A stretch of 64,000 bases of DNA from Mesorhizobium sp. INR15 (GTDB taxonomy: Bacteria; Pseudomonadota; Alphaproteobacteria; Rhizobiales; Rhizobiaceae): NCBI RefSeq assembly GCF_015500075.1, contig NZ_CP045496.1, forward strand, positions 930,001 to 994,000, given 5' to 3'. Position 1 is the first letter of the stretch. Each line of letters opens with the position of its first letter. The notes under the pieces were generated by a model that saw only the letters and a program-made list of their open reading frames with translations, did not search any database and had not been told where the DNA came from. The position numbers and the translations under genes were made by a program. Below, piece after piece: positions 25,009 through 34,622 of the stretch.

Positions 25009-26190
25009 TTACAGCGACGCGGCTATCCGCCTGGCGATCGCCTTGGCGAGGATACCGGCATTGGCGAAACAGCCGCGAATGCTCGGCCGCATGCCGGTGA
25101 ACCACAAGCCGGGCAATCTCGGATCGGAGGCGCCGCCGTTGAACAGCGGCACGCCCTTGCCATCGAGCACACCGAGCTTGCCAACCATGGGTTCGAGCCC
25201 GGTTCGGTAGCCGGTCGCGGCGATGACGATGTCGGGGTCGATCAGGGTGCCGTTGCTCATCATCACGCCTGCCTGCGTGAATTCGCGTATCGTCGGCAGC
25301 ACCGTGATCTTGCCGGCCTTGATGGCACGGATAGCGCCGTCGTCGGCAGCGATCGCGTTGTATTCGGTGGTCAGGCGGCTGGCGCCGCCGGCAGGCGCCG
25401 GCGGCATGCCGTATCTGGTCAGGTCGCCGAAAACGAGACGCTGGGTCGCCGCGATCGCCATGTCGGCGACCCGCAGCGGCAAGCGCGCCATGACAGGCGA
25501 AAGCCTGTGCACCGCGATCTTGCCTATGCGCTTGGGCAGGACCGACGGGCCATTGCGCGCCGACAGCCAGATAGCGGCAGCGTCCGCACCGGCCAGATGG
25601 TTGAGCGCGTCGAAGCCGGAATTGCCGGCGCCGACGACCAGCACTTTCTTGCCGGCATAGTTGCCGATGTCGCCGAAATCCGCCGCGTGGATGATGCGGC
25701 CGGGAAAGTCCTTCATGCCCTTCCATTCGGGGATGTACGGCTGCTGGTCGCGCCCGGTGGCGATGACGACATGACGCGCCAGACGCGGTCCGGCGCTGGT
25801 CTCCACGGCCCAATGATCGCCCTTGAACAGGACTTCCTCGACAGCGACGCCAAACTGCACCGGCAGCCGGTTTGCCTCCCTGAACGCGTTCATGTGGCCT
25901 ATGACGACTGTTCTGGGCGGAAAGGCGGGAGTGCCCTTGGGGTAGGCAAGGCCAGGAAGCGCCGAGAGATCGCGATGGGTGTTGAGGTTCAATTGCCGGT
26001 GCCGCCGATGCCAGGGCTCGGCGATCCGTTGTTCCTTTTCCAGGATGGCCGTTGCCACGCCGGCTTCTATCAGGGCCTGCGCGACGGCAAGCCCGGCCGC
26101 GCCAGCGCCAATCACGATTGCTGGCTCGACCACCGCGGCTTTCTCTGGCACCGGTTCTCCGCGCGCCGGTTTGATCGTCGTTTCAGCCAT
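25009..26190 (-). CDS. Flavin-containing monooxygenase-like NAD(P)-dependent oxidoreductase
   Basis: About 393 residues. Two Rossmann dinucleotide motifs are present: FAD site IVIGAGAAGLAVAQALIEAG and NADP site VLVVGAGNSGFDALNHLAG, with the class B monooxygenase region FPGRIIHAADFGDIGNYAG between them (FxGxxxHxxxF/Y form) and the ATG motif IVIAATGYRTGLEP. This matches FMO/YUCCA/CzcO-like enzymes that oxygenate soft nucleophiles or ketones. The start is uncertain: ATGs at 26190, 26199 and 26208 are all close; AGGGG lies almost against the first. It stands alone, convergent with nothing and divergent from the DUF2156 gene. Confidence 0.85.
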   Translation of the reverse strand: MAETTIKPARGEPVPEKAAVVEPAIVIGAGAAGLAVAQALIEAGVATAILEKEQRIAEPWHRRHRQLNLNTHRDLSALPGLAYPKGTPAFPPRTVVIGHMNAFREANRLPVQFGVAVEEVLFKGDHWAVETSAGPRLARHVVIATGRDQQPYIPEWKGMKDFPGRIIHAADFGDIGNYAGKKVLVVGAGNSGFDALNHLAGADAAAIWLSARNGPSVLPKRIGKIAVHRLSPVMARLPLRVADMAIAATQRLVFGDLTRYGMPPAPAGGASRLTTEYNAIAADDGAIRAIKAGKITVLPTIREFTQAGVMMSNGTLIDPDIVIAATGYRTGLEPMVGKLGVLDGKGVPLFNGGASDPRLPGLWFTGMRPSIRGCFANAGILAKAIARRIAASL

Positions 26191-26437
26191 TCCCCTCATC
26201 AATCCCATTCGATCGGCCTGGCGGCAGCCCCTCGGCAAGCGAAAGGACGCGATGCCGATTTCGGGCCGGGCCGCCCGGCCATGGTTGCGCTTTATATGGC
26301 ATATGCGCGATATGAGCGATAATCAGGTCGCGGCAATGTGATTGATTCGAGACCCGGGGGATGGCGGGTCTTCTGTTATCCCCCACGCGCATGCCCGGGA
26401 TCGAATTCGATTCGGGATCATGCGCAGAGTCATAGTG

Positions 26438-26478
26438 CTACAGCACCCTTTGCGCGTCAGGGACGCGCGGCGCTGTAG
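26438..26478. repeat. Palindromic repeat with CTACAGC...GCTGTAG ends
   Basis: CTACAGC and GCTGTAG are exact outer arms, with an inner GCGCGTC-AGG-GACGCGC hairpin. This resembles a further family of short rhizobial intergenic palindromes. It ends 22 bases before the DUF2156 start and may contribute to its leader; a GGGATCATGC fragment of the other repeat type lies just upstream. Confidence 0.6.
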
Positions 26479-26499
26479 GCGGCACGCGGAATCTCGACC

Positions 26500-27537
26500 A
26501 TGCCCTCCTTGCGGGTCTACCTGGACAACATCCTTGAAGGTGCGGCGGCGAAGGTCGAGCGCCAGGACCTAACGCATGTCGAGCGACTGGCGCTGGTGCG
26601 CCGCCATGGCGATTTTTCGCTCGCCTATTCGACCGCCGTCCAGGCCAAGCTTTCCTATTTCGGCGACGCCGACGGCTACATCGCCTTCGGCACCAAGATG
26701 AAGCACCATTTCGCGCTCGGCGATCCGGTGGCGGATCCGGCACGGCGGCCGGACTATATCAAACGCTTCGTCGAGGCCGGCGGGAGCCCATGGTTCGTGC
26801 AGATCGGCGAGCCTACCGCACGCGTGCTTGCCGGGCTCGGCTACAAGATCAACCGTCTCGGCGTCGACACGCGCCTGGAGCTGCCCGCGCATGATTTTTC
26901 CGGCAAGCGCAACGAAACGGTGCGCTATTCCGAACGCTGGCTGACGAAAAAGGGCTTTTCCTTCGAGGAGGACAAGCGAACCGTCTTTCTCGACGAGATC
27001 GCCCGGCTCTCAGAGAACTGGCGCGGCGACCGCATCGTCAAACGCTGGGAGATGGGCTTTCTCAACCGGCCCTTTGGCGATCAGCTCGGCACCGACATGC
27101 GCCGTTTCGTCCTGCACGGGCACGAGGGCGAACTGGTCGCCTTGCTCGACTTCGACCCGATGTTCCGCAATGGCAAAGTCATCGGCTACACCACCGCCTT
27201 CAAGCGCAAGCATATCGATGCCTCGCCGCATGCCGAGATCGGCCTGACCAAATACGCTGTCGACCGTTTTCGCGAAGAAGGCATTTCGGTCGTTACGCTC
27301 GGCCTTTCGCCGATGCTCGACATCGGGCCGAGCGGATTTGCCGAAAACGATTTCTGGCGCTCAACCTTCCAGCGCGCATATGAGTCGCCATGGGTCAACC
27401 GCCGCAGGTTCAACCTGCAGGGCCAGGCAGCGTTCAAGCGCCGCTTCCACGGCGAGGAAGAGCCGGTCTATGTCGCCTTCCGCAAGGGGACCTATATCGA
27501 GATGCTGGGGCTGCTGCGGCTGATCAAGGCGATCTAG
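26500..27537 (+). CDS. DUF2156 (phosphatidylglycerol lysyltransferase C-terminal-like) protein
   Basis: A 345-residue soluble protein related to the catalytic (DUF2156) domain of MprF. Visible family features are DFSLAYSTAVQAKLSYFGDA, GYIAFGTKMKHHFALGDPVA, the GNAT-like core FVQIGEPTARVLAGLGYKIN, and the late VVTLGLSPMLDIGPSGFAEN and FRKGTYIEMLGLLRLIKAI. MprF-type domains transfer Lys or Ala from aminoacyl-tRNA to phosphatidylglycerol; this copy lacks the flippase membrane part, as in LpiA-related or DltX-like soluble homologues. Substrate is therefore uncertain. Confidence 0.8.
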   Translation: MPSLRVYLDNILEGAAAKVERQDLTHVERLALVRRHGDFSLAYSTAVQAKLSYFGDADGYIAFGTKMKHHFALGDPVADPARRPDYIKRFVEAGGSPWFVQIGEPTARVLAGLGYKINRLGVDTRLELPAHDFSGKRNETVRYSERWLTKKGFSFEEDKRTVFLDEIARLSENWRGDRIVKRWEMGFLNRPFGDQLGTDMRRFVLHGHEGELVALLDFDPMFRNGKVIGYTTAFKRKHIDASPHAEIGLTKYAVDRFREEGISVVTLGLSPMLDIGPSGFAENDFWRSTFQRAYESPWVNRRRFNLQGQAAFKRRFHGEEEPVYVAFRKGTYIEMLGLLRLIKAI

Positions 27538-27553
27538 GCGCAATTGTTGGGCG

Positions 27554-28315
27554 TCAGTTCCTTAGCCGATAACCCGTCCTGAAGATCCAGGCTACGATCG
27601 CGATGCAGACCGCCAGGAAGACGACGGTCATGCCGAGACTGATGCCGACCGAGACGTCGGACTTGCCGTAGAAGCTCCAGCGGAAACCGCTGATCAGATA
27701 GACCACCGGATTGAACAGCGTCACCGTGCGCCAGACGCCGGGCAGCATGTTGATCGAATAGAAGCTGCCGCCGAGGAACGTCAGCGGCGTGATAATCAAG
27801 AGCGGCACCAGTTGCAGCTGTTCGAAGCTCTTCGCCCAGATGCCGATGATGAAGCCGAACAGGCTGAAGGTCACCGCCGTCAGCACCAGGAAGGCCAGCA
27901 TCCAGAACGGGTGCAGGATGGTCAGCGGCACGAACAGCGACGCCGTCGCCAGGATGATCAGGCCGAGGATGATCGACTTGGTCGCCGCGCCGCCGACATA
28001 GGCGATGACGATTTCCAGGTAGGACACCGGTGCCGAAAGAAGCTCGTAGATCGAGCCGACGAATTTCGGGAAATAAATGGCGAAGGAGGCATTGGAGATC
28101 GACTGCGTCAGCAGCGACAGCATGATCAGGCCTGGCACGATGAAGGCGCCGTAGCTGATGCCGTCGATCTCGGTAATGCGCGAGCCGATGGCCGAGCCGA
28201 AGACGACGAAATACAGCGATGTCGAAATGACCGGCGAGACAATGCTCTGCAGCACGGTGCGAAAGGCGCGCGCCATTTCCATCCGGTAGATAGCCCATAC
28301 AGCGCGCAGGTTCAT
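27554..28315 (-). CDS. ABC-2 type transporter permease (NodJ-like family)
   Basis: A 253-residue membrane protein with six hydrophobic helices and the ABC-2 permease signature (SAPVSYLEIVIAYVGGAATK and LTFLGGSFYSINMLPGVWRT). Start overlaps the ATPase stop (ATGA). Family members export lipids, polysaccharides or drugs; similarity to NodJ reflects the shared ABC-2 fold and no nod box or nodulation gene is nearby. Confidence 0.88.
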   Translation of the reverse strand: MNLRAVWAIYRMEMARAFRTVLQSIVSPVISTSLYFVVFGSAIGSRITEIDGISYGAFIVPGLIMLSLLTQSISNASFAIYFPKFVGSIYELLSAPVSYLEIVIAYVGGAATKSIILGLIILATASLFVPLTILHPFWMLAFLVLTAVTFSLFGFIIGIWAKSFEQLQLVPLLIITPLTFLGGSFYSINMLPGVWRTVTLFNPVVYLISGFRWSFYGKSDVSVGISLGMTVVFLAVCIAIVAWIFRTGYRLRN

Positions 28316-29238
28316 GCGTCTTTCCTCACCAGATTGACGAAGATCTCCTCGAGCGAACTGTTTTTGGTGTCGATATCGCGGAACTGGATGCCGGCCGCCT
28401 CCAGTTCACGGATCAGCGAGGCGACGCCCGGCCGTTCGCTCTGGTTGTCATAGGTGTAGGTCAGTTGGCCGCCGTCCGGCGAAAGCTCCAGCGCATAGCG
28501 CGAAAACGCTTCCGGAACGGCTGTGAGCGGGCTGCGCAACTCCAGCACCAGCCGCTTGCGGCCGAGCTTGCGCATCAGTTCGGCCTTGTCCTCGACCAGG
28601 ATGATCTCGCCACGGTTGATGACGCCGACGCGGTCGGCCATCGCCTCGGCCTCTTCGATATAATGCGTGGTGAGGATGATGGTGACGCCATCCTCGCGCA
28701 GCCGGCGCACCATTTCCCACATATCCTGGCGCAACTCGACGTCGACGCCCGCGGTCGGCTCGTCGAGGAACAGGATGCGCGGCTCGTGCGACAGCGCCTT
28801 GGCGATCATCAGCCGCCGCTTCATGCCGCCCGACAGGGTGATCGCCTTGGCGTCCTTCTTGTCCCACAAGGAGAGGTCGCGCAGCACCTTCTCGACAAAA
28901 CCCGGGTTCGCCGGCTTGCCGAACAGGCCACGGCTATAATTGACGGTCGCCCAGACGCTCTCGAAGGCGTCGATGGTCAGCTCCTGCGGCACCAGCCCGA
29001 TCAGGCTGCGCGCGGCGCGATACTCCTTGTTGATGTCGTGGCCGTCGACGGTAACGGTGCCAGACGAGCGGTTGACGATGCCGCAGATGATCGAGATCAG
29101 CGTCGTCTTGCCGGCGCCGTTGGGGCCGAGCAGCGCGAAGATCTCGCCGCGCTGGATGTCTAGATTGACTTCCTTGAGCGCTGAAAAGCCGGTGGCGTAG
29201 GTCTTGGAGACCCCGGAAATGGACAGAATGGAGGGCAT
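28312..29238 (-). CDS. ABC-2 type transporter ATP-binding protein
   Basis: A 308-residue ATPase from the ATG at 29238 (MPSILSISGVSKTYATGFSA): Walker A GPNGAGKTT, signature LSGGMKRRLMIAKAL, Walker B ILFLDEPTAGVD, H-loop TTHYIEEAEAMADR, and a CcmA/NodI-type C-terminal domain ending SSLEEIFVNLVRKDA. A longer frame to 29376 adds an Arg/Cys-rich leader unlike the family. With the permease it forms a two-gene exporter operon of unknown substrate. Confidence 0.9.
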   Translation of the reverse strand: MPSILSISGVSKTYATGFSALKEVNLDIQRGEIFALLGPNGAGKTTLISIICGIVNRSSGTVTVDGHDINKEYRAARSLIGLVPQELTIDAFESVWATVNYSRGLFGKPANPGFVEKVLRDLSLWDKKDAKAITLSGGMKRRLMIAKALSHEPRILFLDEPTAGVDVELRQDMWEMVRRLREDGVTIILTTHYIEEAEAMADRVGVINRGEIILVEDKAELMRKLGRKRLVLELRSPLTAVPEAFSRYALELSPDGGQLTYTYDNQSERPGVASLIRELEAAGIQFRDIDTKNSSLEEIFVNLVRKDA

Positions 29239-29472
29239 GGCTGAAACGGCTGCTTGAATGAGGTCCCCTGATATAGGCCGAATGTCGTTGCGCGCAACCC
29301 GGAGTCGATAGCGCCGCCCACAGTTCAGCGGCGCTGCTGACAATTCTGGACATCGACAGCGAGCCCCCCGGGACATGCCGATTGCAACCTACAAAATTGT
29401 CCTGCGACGCCCGGCCTCGCGGCAGGACGCCGCTTTGACCTGAACCCGCTTCGGGCCTATTCTTTTTCAGTA

Positions 29473-29527
29473 TTGGAGCAATTCCAGGAAAAGTGTGAAA
29501 ACGGTTTTCCATCGGGAATTGCGCAAA
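29473..29527. repeat. Short palindromic repeat, GGAGCAATTCC...GGGAATTGCG type
   Basis: GAGCAATTCC and GGAATTGC form the ends around AGGAAAAGTGTGAAAACGGT. Inverse-orientation copies occur at 35419-35466 and 59381-59428. The rest of the 314-base gap 29239-29552, between the divergent ABC exporter and cydA, shows no recognisable operator such as a TTGAT-n4-ATCAA FNR/FixK box. Confidence 0.65.
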
Positions 29528-29552
29528 GCAAATTGCAGCAGCTGGAGCCGCC

Positions 29553-30914
29553 ATGGACCCGCTCATACTTTCGCGTATTCAGTTCGGCGCGAATATTTCG
29601 TTCCACATCCTGTTTCCGACCATCACCATCGCGCTTGGCTGGGTGCTGCTGTTCTTCAAGCTGCGCTACAACGCCACCAATGATTCCGCGTGGATGCGCG
29701 CCTATTTTACCTGGGTGAAGGTGTTCGCGCTGTCGTTCGCCATGGGTGTGGTTTCCGGCGTCACCATGAGCTTCCAGTTCGGCACCAACTGGCCGGGCTA
29801 CATGGAAAAGGTCGGCAACATCGCCGGGCCGCTGCTGGCCTATGAAATCCTGACCGCCTTCTTCCTCGAGGCGGCGTTCCTCGGCATCATGCTGTTCGGC
29901 TTCCGCCGCGTTTCCAACCGCGTCCACACGCTGGCAACGGTGCTGGTGGCGGGCGGCACCACCTTGTCGGCCTTCTGGATCATCGCGCTCAATTCCTGGA
30001 TGCAGACGCCGGCTGGTTTCGAGATCCGCGACGGCGTCGCGCATGCGGTCGACTGGTGGGCCATCGTCTTCAACCCGTCGATGCCCTACCGCCTCGTCCA
30101 CATGCTGCTGGCCTCGGGCCTGACGGTCTCGTTCTTGATCGCCGGCCTGTCGGCGCTGCGCTATCTCCATGGCGACCGTTCGGAATCGATGTGGAAGGCG
30201 CTGCGCACCGGTGTCTTCACAGCGGCGATCCTGATCCCGGTCCAGATCTTCGCCGGCGACCAGCATGGCCTCAACACCCTGGAACATCAGCCGCAGAAGG
30301 TCGCGGCCATGGAGGCCAACTGGAACACCGGACCCAATGTGCCGCTGATCCTGTTTGCCATTCCCGACGAAGCGGCCAAGGAAAACAAGTTCGAGCTCGC
30401 CGTTCCCGATGGCGCGAGCCTCATCTTGCGGCACAGCGCCAGCGGCGTGGTGCCGGGCCTCAACGACTATCCCGGCAACCATCCGCCTGTTTTCCCGGTG
30501 TTCTGGGGTTTCCGCATCATGGTCGGCACCGGGCTGCTGATGCTCGCCGTTTCGTGGTCGGCGGCCTTCTTCCTCAAGCGGCGGCACAGCCTGCCGAAGC
30601 CGCTTGCCATGCTGATGGTGCCGATGGCGTTGTCCGGGTGGCTGGCGACGCTCGCCGGCTGGTACACGACCGAGATCGGCCGCCAGCCCTGGCTGGTCAC
30701 CGGCGTACTGAAGACCGCCGACGCGGTTGGGCCGGTGGCGGGCAGCCATGTCGCGCTGACGCTCGCCATCTACCTCATCCTCTATGCGCTGCTCTTGATC
30801 GCCTATCTCGGGGTGCTGGTGCACCTCGCGCTGAAGGCGGCGAAGGATGGCGACACCTCACCGCTGCCAGGTGTCATGAAGGCAGCGTTGTCGCAGCCCG
30901 CGGCTGGCGAGTAG
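29553..30914 (+). CDS. cydA: Cytochrome bd-type ubiquinol oxidase subunit I (cyanide-insensitive type)
   Basis: A 453-residue membrane subunit. The opening MDPLILSRIQFGANISFHIL carries the heme-ligand histidine at residue 18; FGTNWPGYMEKVGNIAGPLL, the GDQHG motif and the late GWYTTEIGRQPWLVTGVL (quinol/heme region) are all present. The Q-loop between about residues 250 and 320 is short, as in CioA. With subunit II it oxidises ubiquinol and reduces oxygen to water without pumping protons, at high oxygen affinity or under respiratory stress. The next gene starts 9 bases downstream. Confidence 0.93.
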   Translation: MDPLILSRIQFGANISFHILFPTITIALGWVLLFFKLRYNATNDSAWMRAYFTWVKVFALSFAMGVVSGVTMSFQFGTNWPGYMEKVGNIAGPLLAYEILTAFFLEAAFLGIMLFGFRRVSNRVHTLATVLVAGGTTLSAFWIIALNSWMQTPAGFEIRDGVAHAVDWWAIVFNPSMPYRLVHMLLASGLTVSFLIAGLSALRYLHGDRSESMWKALRTGVFTAAILIPVQIFAGDQHGLNTLEHQPQKVAAMEANWNTGPNVPLILFAIPDEAAKENKFELAVPDGASLILRHSASGVVPGLNDYPGNHPPVFPVFWGFRIMVGTGLLMLAVSWSAAFFLKRRHSLPKPLAMLMVPMALSGWLATLAGWYTTEIGRQPWLVTGVLKTADAVGPVAGSHVALTLAIYLILYALLLIAYLGVLVHLALKAAKDGDTSPLPGVMKAALSQPAAGE

Positions 30915-30923
30915 GAGAAAAAG

Positions 30924-31928
30924 ATGACCTACGACTGGCCAACCCTGCTGCCTCTCATCTTCGCCGGCCTGATGGGCCTCGCCATTCTCATCTATGTCGT
31001 TCTCGACGGCTTCGATCTCGGCATCGGCATTCTCTTCGCCGCCGCCGAGGATGCCGAGCAGGACACGATGATCGCCGCCATCGGCCCGTTCTGGGATGCC
31101 AACGAGACCTGGCTGGTGCTGGCCGTGGGCCTGCTGCTGGTCGCCTTCCCGCTGGCGCACGGCATTATTCTCACCGCGCTCTACATTCCGGTCTTCGTGC
31201 TTCTGGTCGGGCTGATCCTGCGAGGCGTCGCCTTCGATTTCCGCGCCAAGGTGCCGAGCGGCAAGAAGCACCGCTGGAACCGCATCTTCTTCCTCGGCTC
31301 GCTCATCGCCTCGCTGGCGCAAGGCTATATGCTGGGTGTCTATGTGCTCGGCCTCGATGTCGGGCCTGGCGGCATGGCGTTCGGTGCGCTGGTGGCGTTC
31401 TGCCTAGCCGCCGCCTACGCGGCGATGGGTGCTGCCTGGGTCATCTACAAGACAGAGGGCGAGCTGCAGAAGAAAGCGGTCCGCTGGCTGCGCACGGCGC
31501 TGGTGCTGACCGCGCTCGGCATGGCAGCCGTGTCGCTGGCGACACCCTTTGCCAGTCCGCGCATCTTCGCCAAATGGTTCGTCTGGCCGGAAATGCTCTA
31601 CCTGTCGCCGCTGCCGATCCTGTCGGCCCTGCTGTTCCTCTGGCTGTGGCGGCAGACCTTCCACCTGCCGAAACCCGACGACAGGCATTCGCTGACGCCT
31701 TTCCTGACGCTCGCCGCTATCTTCGCGCTGGGCTTTGCCGGCCTCGCCTGGTCGTTCTATCCGTTCGTGGTGCCCGACAAACTGACCATCTGGCAAGCCG
31801 CCTCGGCGCCCGAGAGCCTGGCCATCATCCTGGTCGGCACGGTGGTCGTGCTGCCGGTGATCATCTTCTATTCGTTCTATGCCTACCGGGTGTTCGGCGG
31901 CAAGGCGACGGATCTGACCTACGATTGA
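30924..31928 (+). CDS. cydB: Cytochrome bd-type ubiquinol oxidase subunit II
   Basis: A 334-residue membrane protein with about eight helices. The CydB signature is intact: LIYVVLDGFDLGIGILFAAA, IGPFWDANETWLVLAVGLLL, FPLAHGIILTALYIPVFVLL and RGVAFDFRAK. It follows cydA by 9 bases with AGGAGAAAAAG as ribosome site. No cydX-like mini-gene or cydDC assembly transporter was found after it; a hairpin at 31933-31960 comes directly after the stop, so the operon has two genes. Confidence 0.93.
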   Translation: MTYDWPTLLPLIFAGLMGLAILIYVVLDGFDLGIGILFAAAEDAEQDTMIAAIGPFWDANETWLVLAVGLLLVAFPLAHGIILTALYIPVFVLLVGLILRGVAFDFRAKVPSGKKHRWNRIFFLGSLIASLAQGYMLGVYVLGLDVGPGGMAFGALVAFCLAAAYAAMGAAWVIYKTEGELQKKAVRWLRTALVLTALGMAAVSLATPFASPRIFAKWFVWPEMLYLSPLPILSALLFLWLWRQTFHLPKPDDRHSLTPFLTLAAIFALGFAGLAWSFYPFVVPDKLTIWQAASAPESLAIILVGTVVVLPVIIFYSFYAYRVFGGKATDLTYD

Positions 31929-31932
31929 GCAT

Positions 31933-31960
31933 GCTCCATTCCCGATAGCCGGAATGGAGC
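31933..31960 (+). terminator. Hairpin after cydB
   Basis: GCTCCATTCC and GGAATGGAGC form a 10-base stem with an 8-base loop, five bases after the cydB stop, followed by TCTATCTGCTTGTTT. Position favours an intrinsic-like terminator, although the U-run is weak. Confidence 0.5.
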
Positions 31961-31975
31961 TCTATCTGCTTGTTT

Positions 31976-32024
31976 GAGCAAGATCTTTTCCGAAAACCGG
32001 CACCCACTTTTCGGGATCATGCTC
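31976..32024. repeat. Short palindromic repeat, GAGCA-GATC...GATCATGCTC type
   Basis: Core GATCTTTTCCGAAAACCGGC then ACCCACTTTTCGGGATCATGC is the best preserved copy in the window of the element also seen at 9132-9178. Arms CGAAAA/TTTTCG pair around the ACCGG centre. It fills the gap between convergent cydB and the LuxR gene, ending 6 bases from the latter's stop. Confidence 0.75.
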
Positions 32025-32030
32025 CAGGCG

Positions 32031-34622
32031 TCAGATCAGCCCGGAATCACGCGCGGCGGCGGTGGCTTGGCCGCGCGAGACCGCATCGAGCTTGCCCAGC
32101 ACCGCCGAGACGTGATGGTCGACGGTTTTCGGTGAGATGGTGAGGCACTCGGCGATCCGCTTGTTGGAAAGGCCGCGGTCGATCAGCTGCAGCACCTCCA
32201 TCTGGCGCTGGGTCAGGCCGGCGCTGTTGGCGCGCGTTGTCTGGCGCGGCCCCCGGGCGATGTTGCTGACGCCGTTGCGCCGCATGATCTCGCGCACCTG
32301 CTGAGCCACCGGCCGGGCGCCGAGATTCTCAAAGATTTCCAGCGCCGAACGCTGTGCAGCCTCGTCGCCCTGCAGCAGCGCCAGACCCTGTTCGTAAGGG
32401 GCACCCATCCCGGCCCACAAGGCCGCCGCCGCCTGCCAGTCGCCGGCCAGCAGCAGCCGGTAGGGCGCGGCCATGCCTGATGTGTCGCCGGGGTCGCTGT
32501 CCGGCGCCAGCAATTGCCGCCAGCTGGCCAGTTCGGCGAACACCGCGCGTGTCGGCGACAACCGCTCGGCGATATCGATCAGGTCCAGCGCCTCTTGCCT
32601 GTCGGCCTGCCCGAGAAATGCCCGTTCGGCCATCAGCACGGCGTAAGGCGCCAGCCTTTGCAGCTCTCTTCCTCTTTCCAGAAACCGCGTCATCTCCTCG
32701 AAAAGCGGCTCGGTTTCGGGATCGCCGCGCCGGACCCGCAACCTGGCCAGCGCCACGACGGCGGGGTAGCGCACAAGCGCGGTCGCCTGGTCGTTGCCGA
32801 CGACATCGAGCGCCTCGGCGGCGGCTTCCTCCCACTGCCCCTGGCGCAGCCGAAGCTGGGCCAGCACGCCGCGCATATAGTCGCGCCAGGTGACGAGATC
32901 GTTTTCGGTGCAATAGTTGATGCCGCGCTCGAGGAAGGACTGTGCCTTGCCATAGCCCAGCTGGTTCATCTCGAGACAGGCACTGTTGGTGAAGGCGCGC
33001 GCCGCGTGTTCCTGAAAATTCTGCCCGATAGCGATTTCGAGGCTCTGGGCGAGGTGCAGCCGGCCATTGGCCAGATCCAGCCACTGTTCGGCCGAACCGA
33101 CATTGTTGAGGGCGTGGCAGACGATGTCGGGCCGGTTCAGCGTTTCGGCGAGCCTGACCGCCTTGTCACCCAGGAGCAGCGCCTCATCGAGCCGCTCGGC
33201 GAGCATCGCCAGTTGCGACAGGTTGGAATAGGCCATGGCGAGTTCGGCACCGGCCGGCACGCTTTCCAGCAGCCTGACCGCCTGTTCGCCAAACCCGTCG
33301 GCCGCCGCACGATCACCCATCAGGTAGGCGAAACGCGACTGCCATCTCAGGCTGTCGCCTTCCCTCGGCTTGTTGCCGGCCGCGCTGTGCAGCTGGCGCG
33401 CCTCGCCCTGCGCCGCGATGGCTTCCTCGATGCGGCCGATGAGATGGCACTCGAATGCGTAATTTTCGTGGAGCATGGCGCGGGCGTCGTGCGGCAGGCC
33501 GGCCGCCTCGCGCAAGGCGACTTCGTAATAGCCGGCGGCATCGCGGTGCGCGCCGACATGAGAGGCCTCGCGCGCGGCCAGCGGCGCCAGTTCGCGTACG
33601 GCCTCGACATTGTTGGCTTCGACGGCGTGATGCACGAGGCGCGCGGTCGGGACATCGGCTTTTTCGAGCAGCGCCGACAGTGCGCGCTGGTTGAACCGCC
33701 GCCTGTGGCTCTCCGTCAGCGCCATCTCGATGGCGCGCCGCGCGATCTCGTGGCGGAACGCATAGCCGTCGCCGAGATCGTCGAGCAGGCCATTCGAGAC
33801 GCATTCAGCCAGCTGGCCGGCACTGGCCACGCCGCACAGGCCCTGCAGCGCCCAGGCATCGGCACGGCGCGGAAACACCGACACCGCGTCAAGCATCGAA
33901 CGGGCGCCGGCCGACAGGCGCTCGGCCCGCGCCAGCACGGCGTCGCGCACGCTGGCCGGCGGCGTCATTGCATTGTCGGCACACAGAAGCTCGGTGACAA
34001 AAAAGGCATTGCCGGCGGTGGCGCGGTAGATGGCTTGCCCATCACGGCCGGCGGCATCGGCCAGCGACAGCACCGCCGCCTCGCTCAGCAATGGCACATC
34101 GATGCGGGCAACGCTGCCGGCCGGAATTTCGCCCAGCGCGCGGCGCACCCGCATCTGCCCTTCGCTGCGGTCGTTGCGCGCGGTCAGCAAGAGCAGGATA
34201 TGCGTGTTGGCGATGCGCCGGCCGAGGAAACGGACGAAATCCAGCGTCGCATCGTCAGCCCAATGCAGGTCCTCGATCACCAGCAGCGTCGGCCCGGCCT
34301 TGGTCTCGAAAACGTCGAGCGCGTCGGAGAAAAGTGGCAGCCTTTGCCCCTGTCGGTCGTCGATCGCCTGCTGCAGCGCCCATTGCGCATCGCGCGCCAG
34401 GTCATAAAGCGGCCCGAGCGGATCGGGTATCGACAGATCCTCGCAGGCGCTGCGGAACAGGCGCGTATCCTGCCCGGCGTTGCCGGCAAAGGCCTCGACC
34501 AGCGATGTCTTGCCGGCGCCCGCCTCTCCGACCAGCACCGCGACATGGCCACTGCCACGCGCGGCCCCCGAGAGAAGGCCGTCCAGTCGCTCCAGCTGTG
34601 TCTGCCGTTCCAGAAGCATCAT
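32031..34622 (-). CDS. Large ATPase/LuxR-type transcriptional activator (MalT-like)
   Basis: An 863-residue STAND-type regulator. N-terminal ATPase: RQTQLERLDGLLSG, Walker A LVGEAGAGKTSLVEAFAG, Walker B LLVIEDLHWADDATLDFVRF. The middle (about 400-780) is a TPR-like helical array (EEAIAAQGEARQLHSAAG, RAAADGFGEQAVRLLESV). C-terminus is a LuxR helix-turn-helix (LTQRQMEVLQLIDRGLSNKR then IAECLTISPKTVDHHVSAVL). The start at 34622 (MMLLERQ) fits the family; the open frame continues upstream but runs antisense to the DUF4242 gene. Two GGGAA-type dyads lie between the divergent pair. Confidence 0.88.
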   Translation of the reverse strand: MMLLERQTQLERLDGLLSGAARGSGHVAVLVGEAGAGKTSLVEAFAGNAGQDTRLFRSACEDLSIPDPLGPLYDLARDAQWALQQAIDDRQGQRLPLFSDALDVFETKAGPTLLVIEDLHWADDATLDFVRFLGRRIANTHILLLLTARNDRSEGQMRVRRALGEIPAGSVARIDVPLLSEAAVLSLADAAGRDGQAIYRATAGNAFFVTELLCADNAMTPPASVRDAVLARAERLSAGARSMLDAVSVFPRRADAWALQGLCGVASAGQLAECVSNGLLDDLGDGYAFRHEIARRAIEMALTESHRRRFNQRALSALLEKADVPTARLVHHAVEANNVEAVRELAPLAAREASHVGAHRDAAGYYEVALREAAGLPHDARAMLHENYAFECHLIGRIEEAIAAQGEARQLHSAAGNKPREGDSLRWQSRFAYLMGDRAAADGFGEQAVRLLESVPAGAELAMAYSNLSQLAMLAERLDEALLLGDKAVRLAETLNRPDIVCHALNNVGSAEQWLDLANGRLHLAQSLEIAIGQNFQEHAARAFTNSACLEMNQLGYGKAQSFLERGINYCTENDLVTWRDYMRGVLAQLRLRQGQWEEAAAEALDVVGNDQATALVRYPAVVALARLRVRRGDPETEPLFEEMTRFLERGRELQRLAPYAVLMAERAFLGQADRQEALDLIDIAERLSPTRAVFAELASWRQLLAPDSDPGDTSGMAAPYRLLLAGDWQAAAALWAGMGAPYEQGLALLQGDEAAQRSALEIFENLGARPVAQQVREIMRRNGVSNIARGPRQTTRANSAGLTQRQMEVLQLIDRGLSNKRIAECLTISPKTVDHHVSAVLGKLDAVSRGQATAAARDSGLI

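Noticed and set aside
27554..29238. NodI/NodJ nodulation-factor exporter
   Set aside because: The fold matches the ABC-2 family in general; there is no nod box, no nodulation genes nearby and the sequence is not specifically NodIJ.
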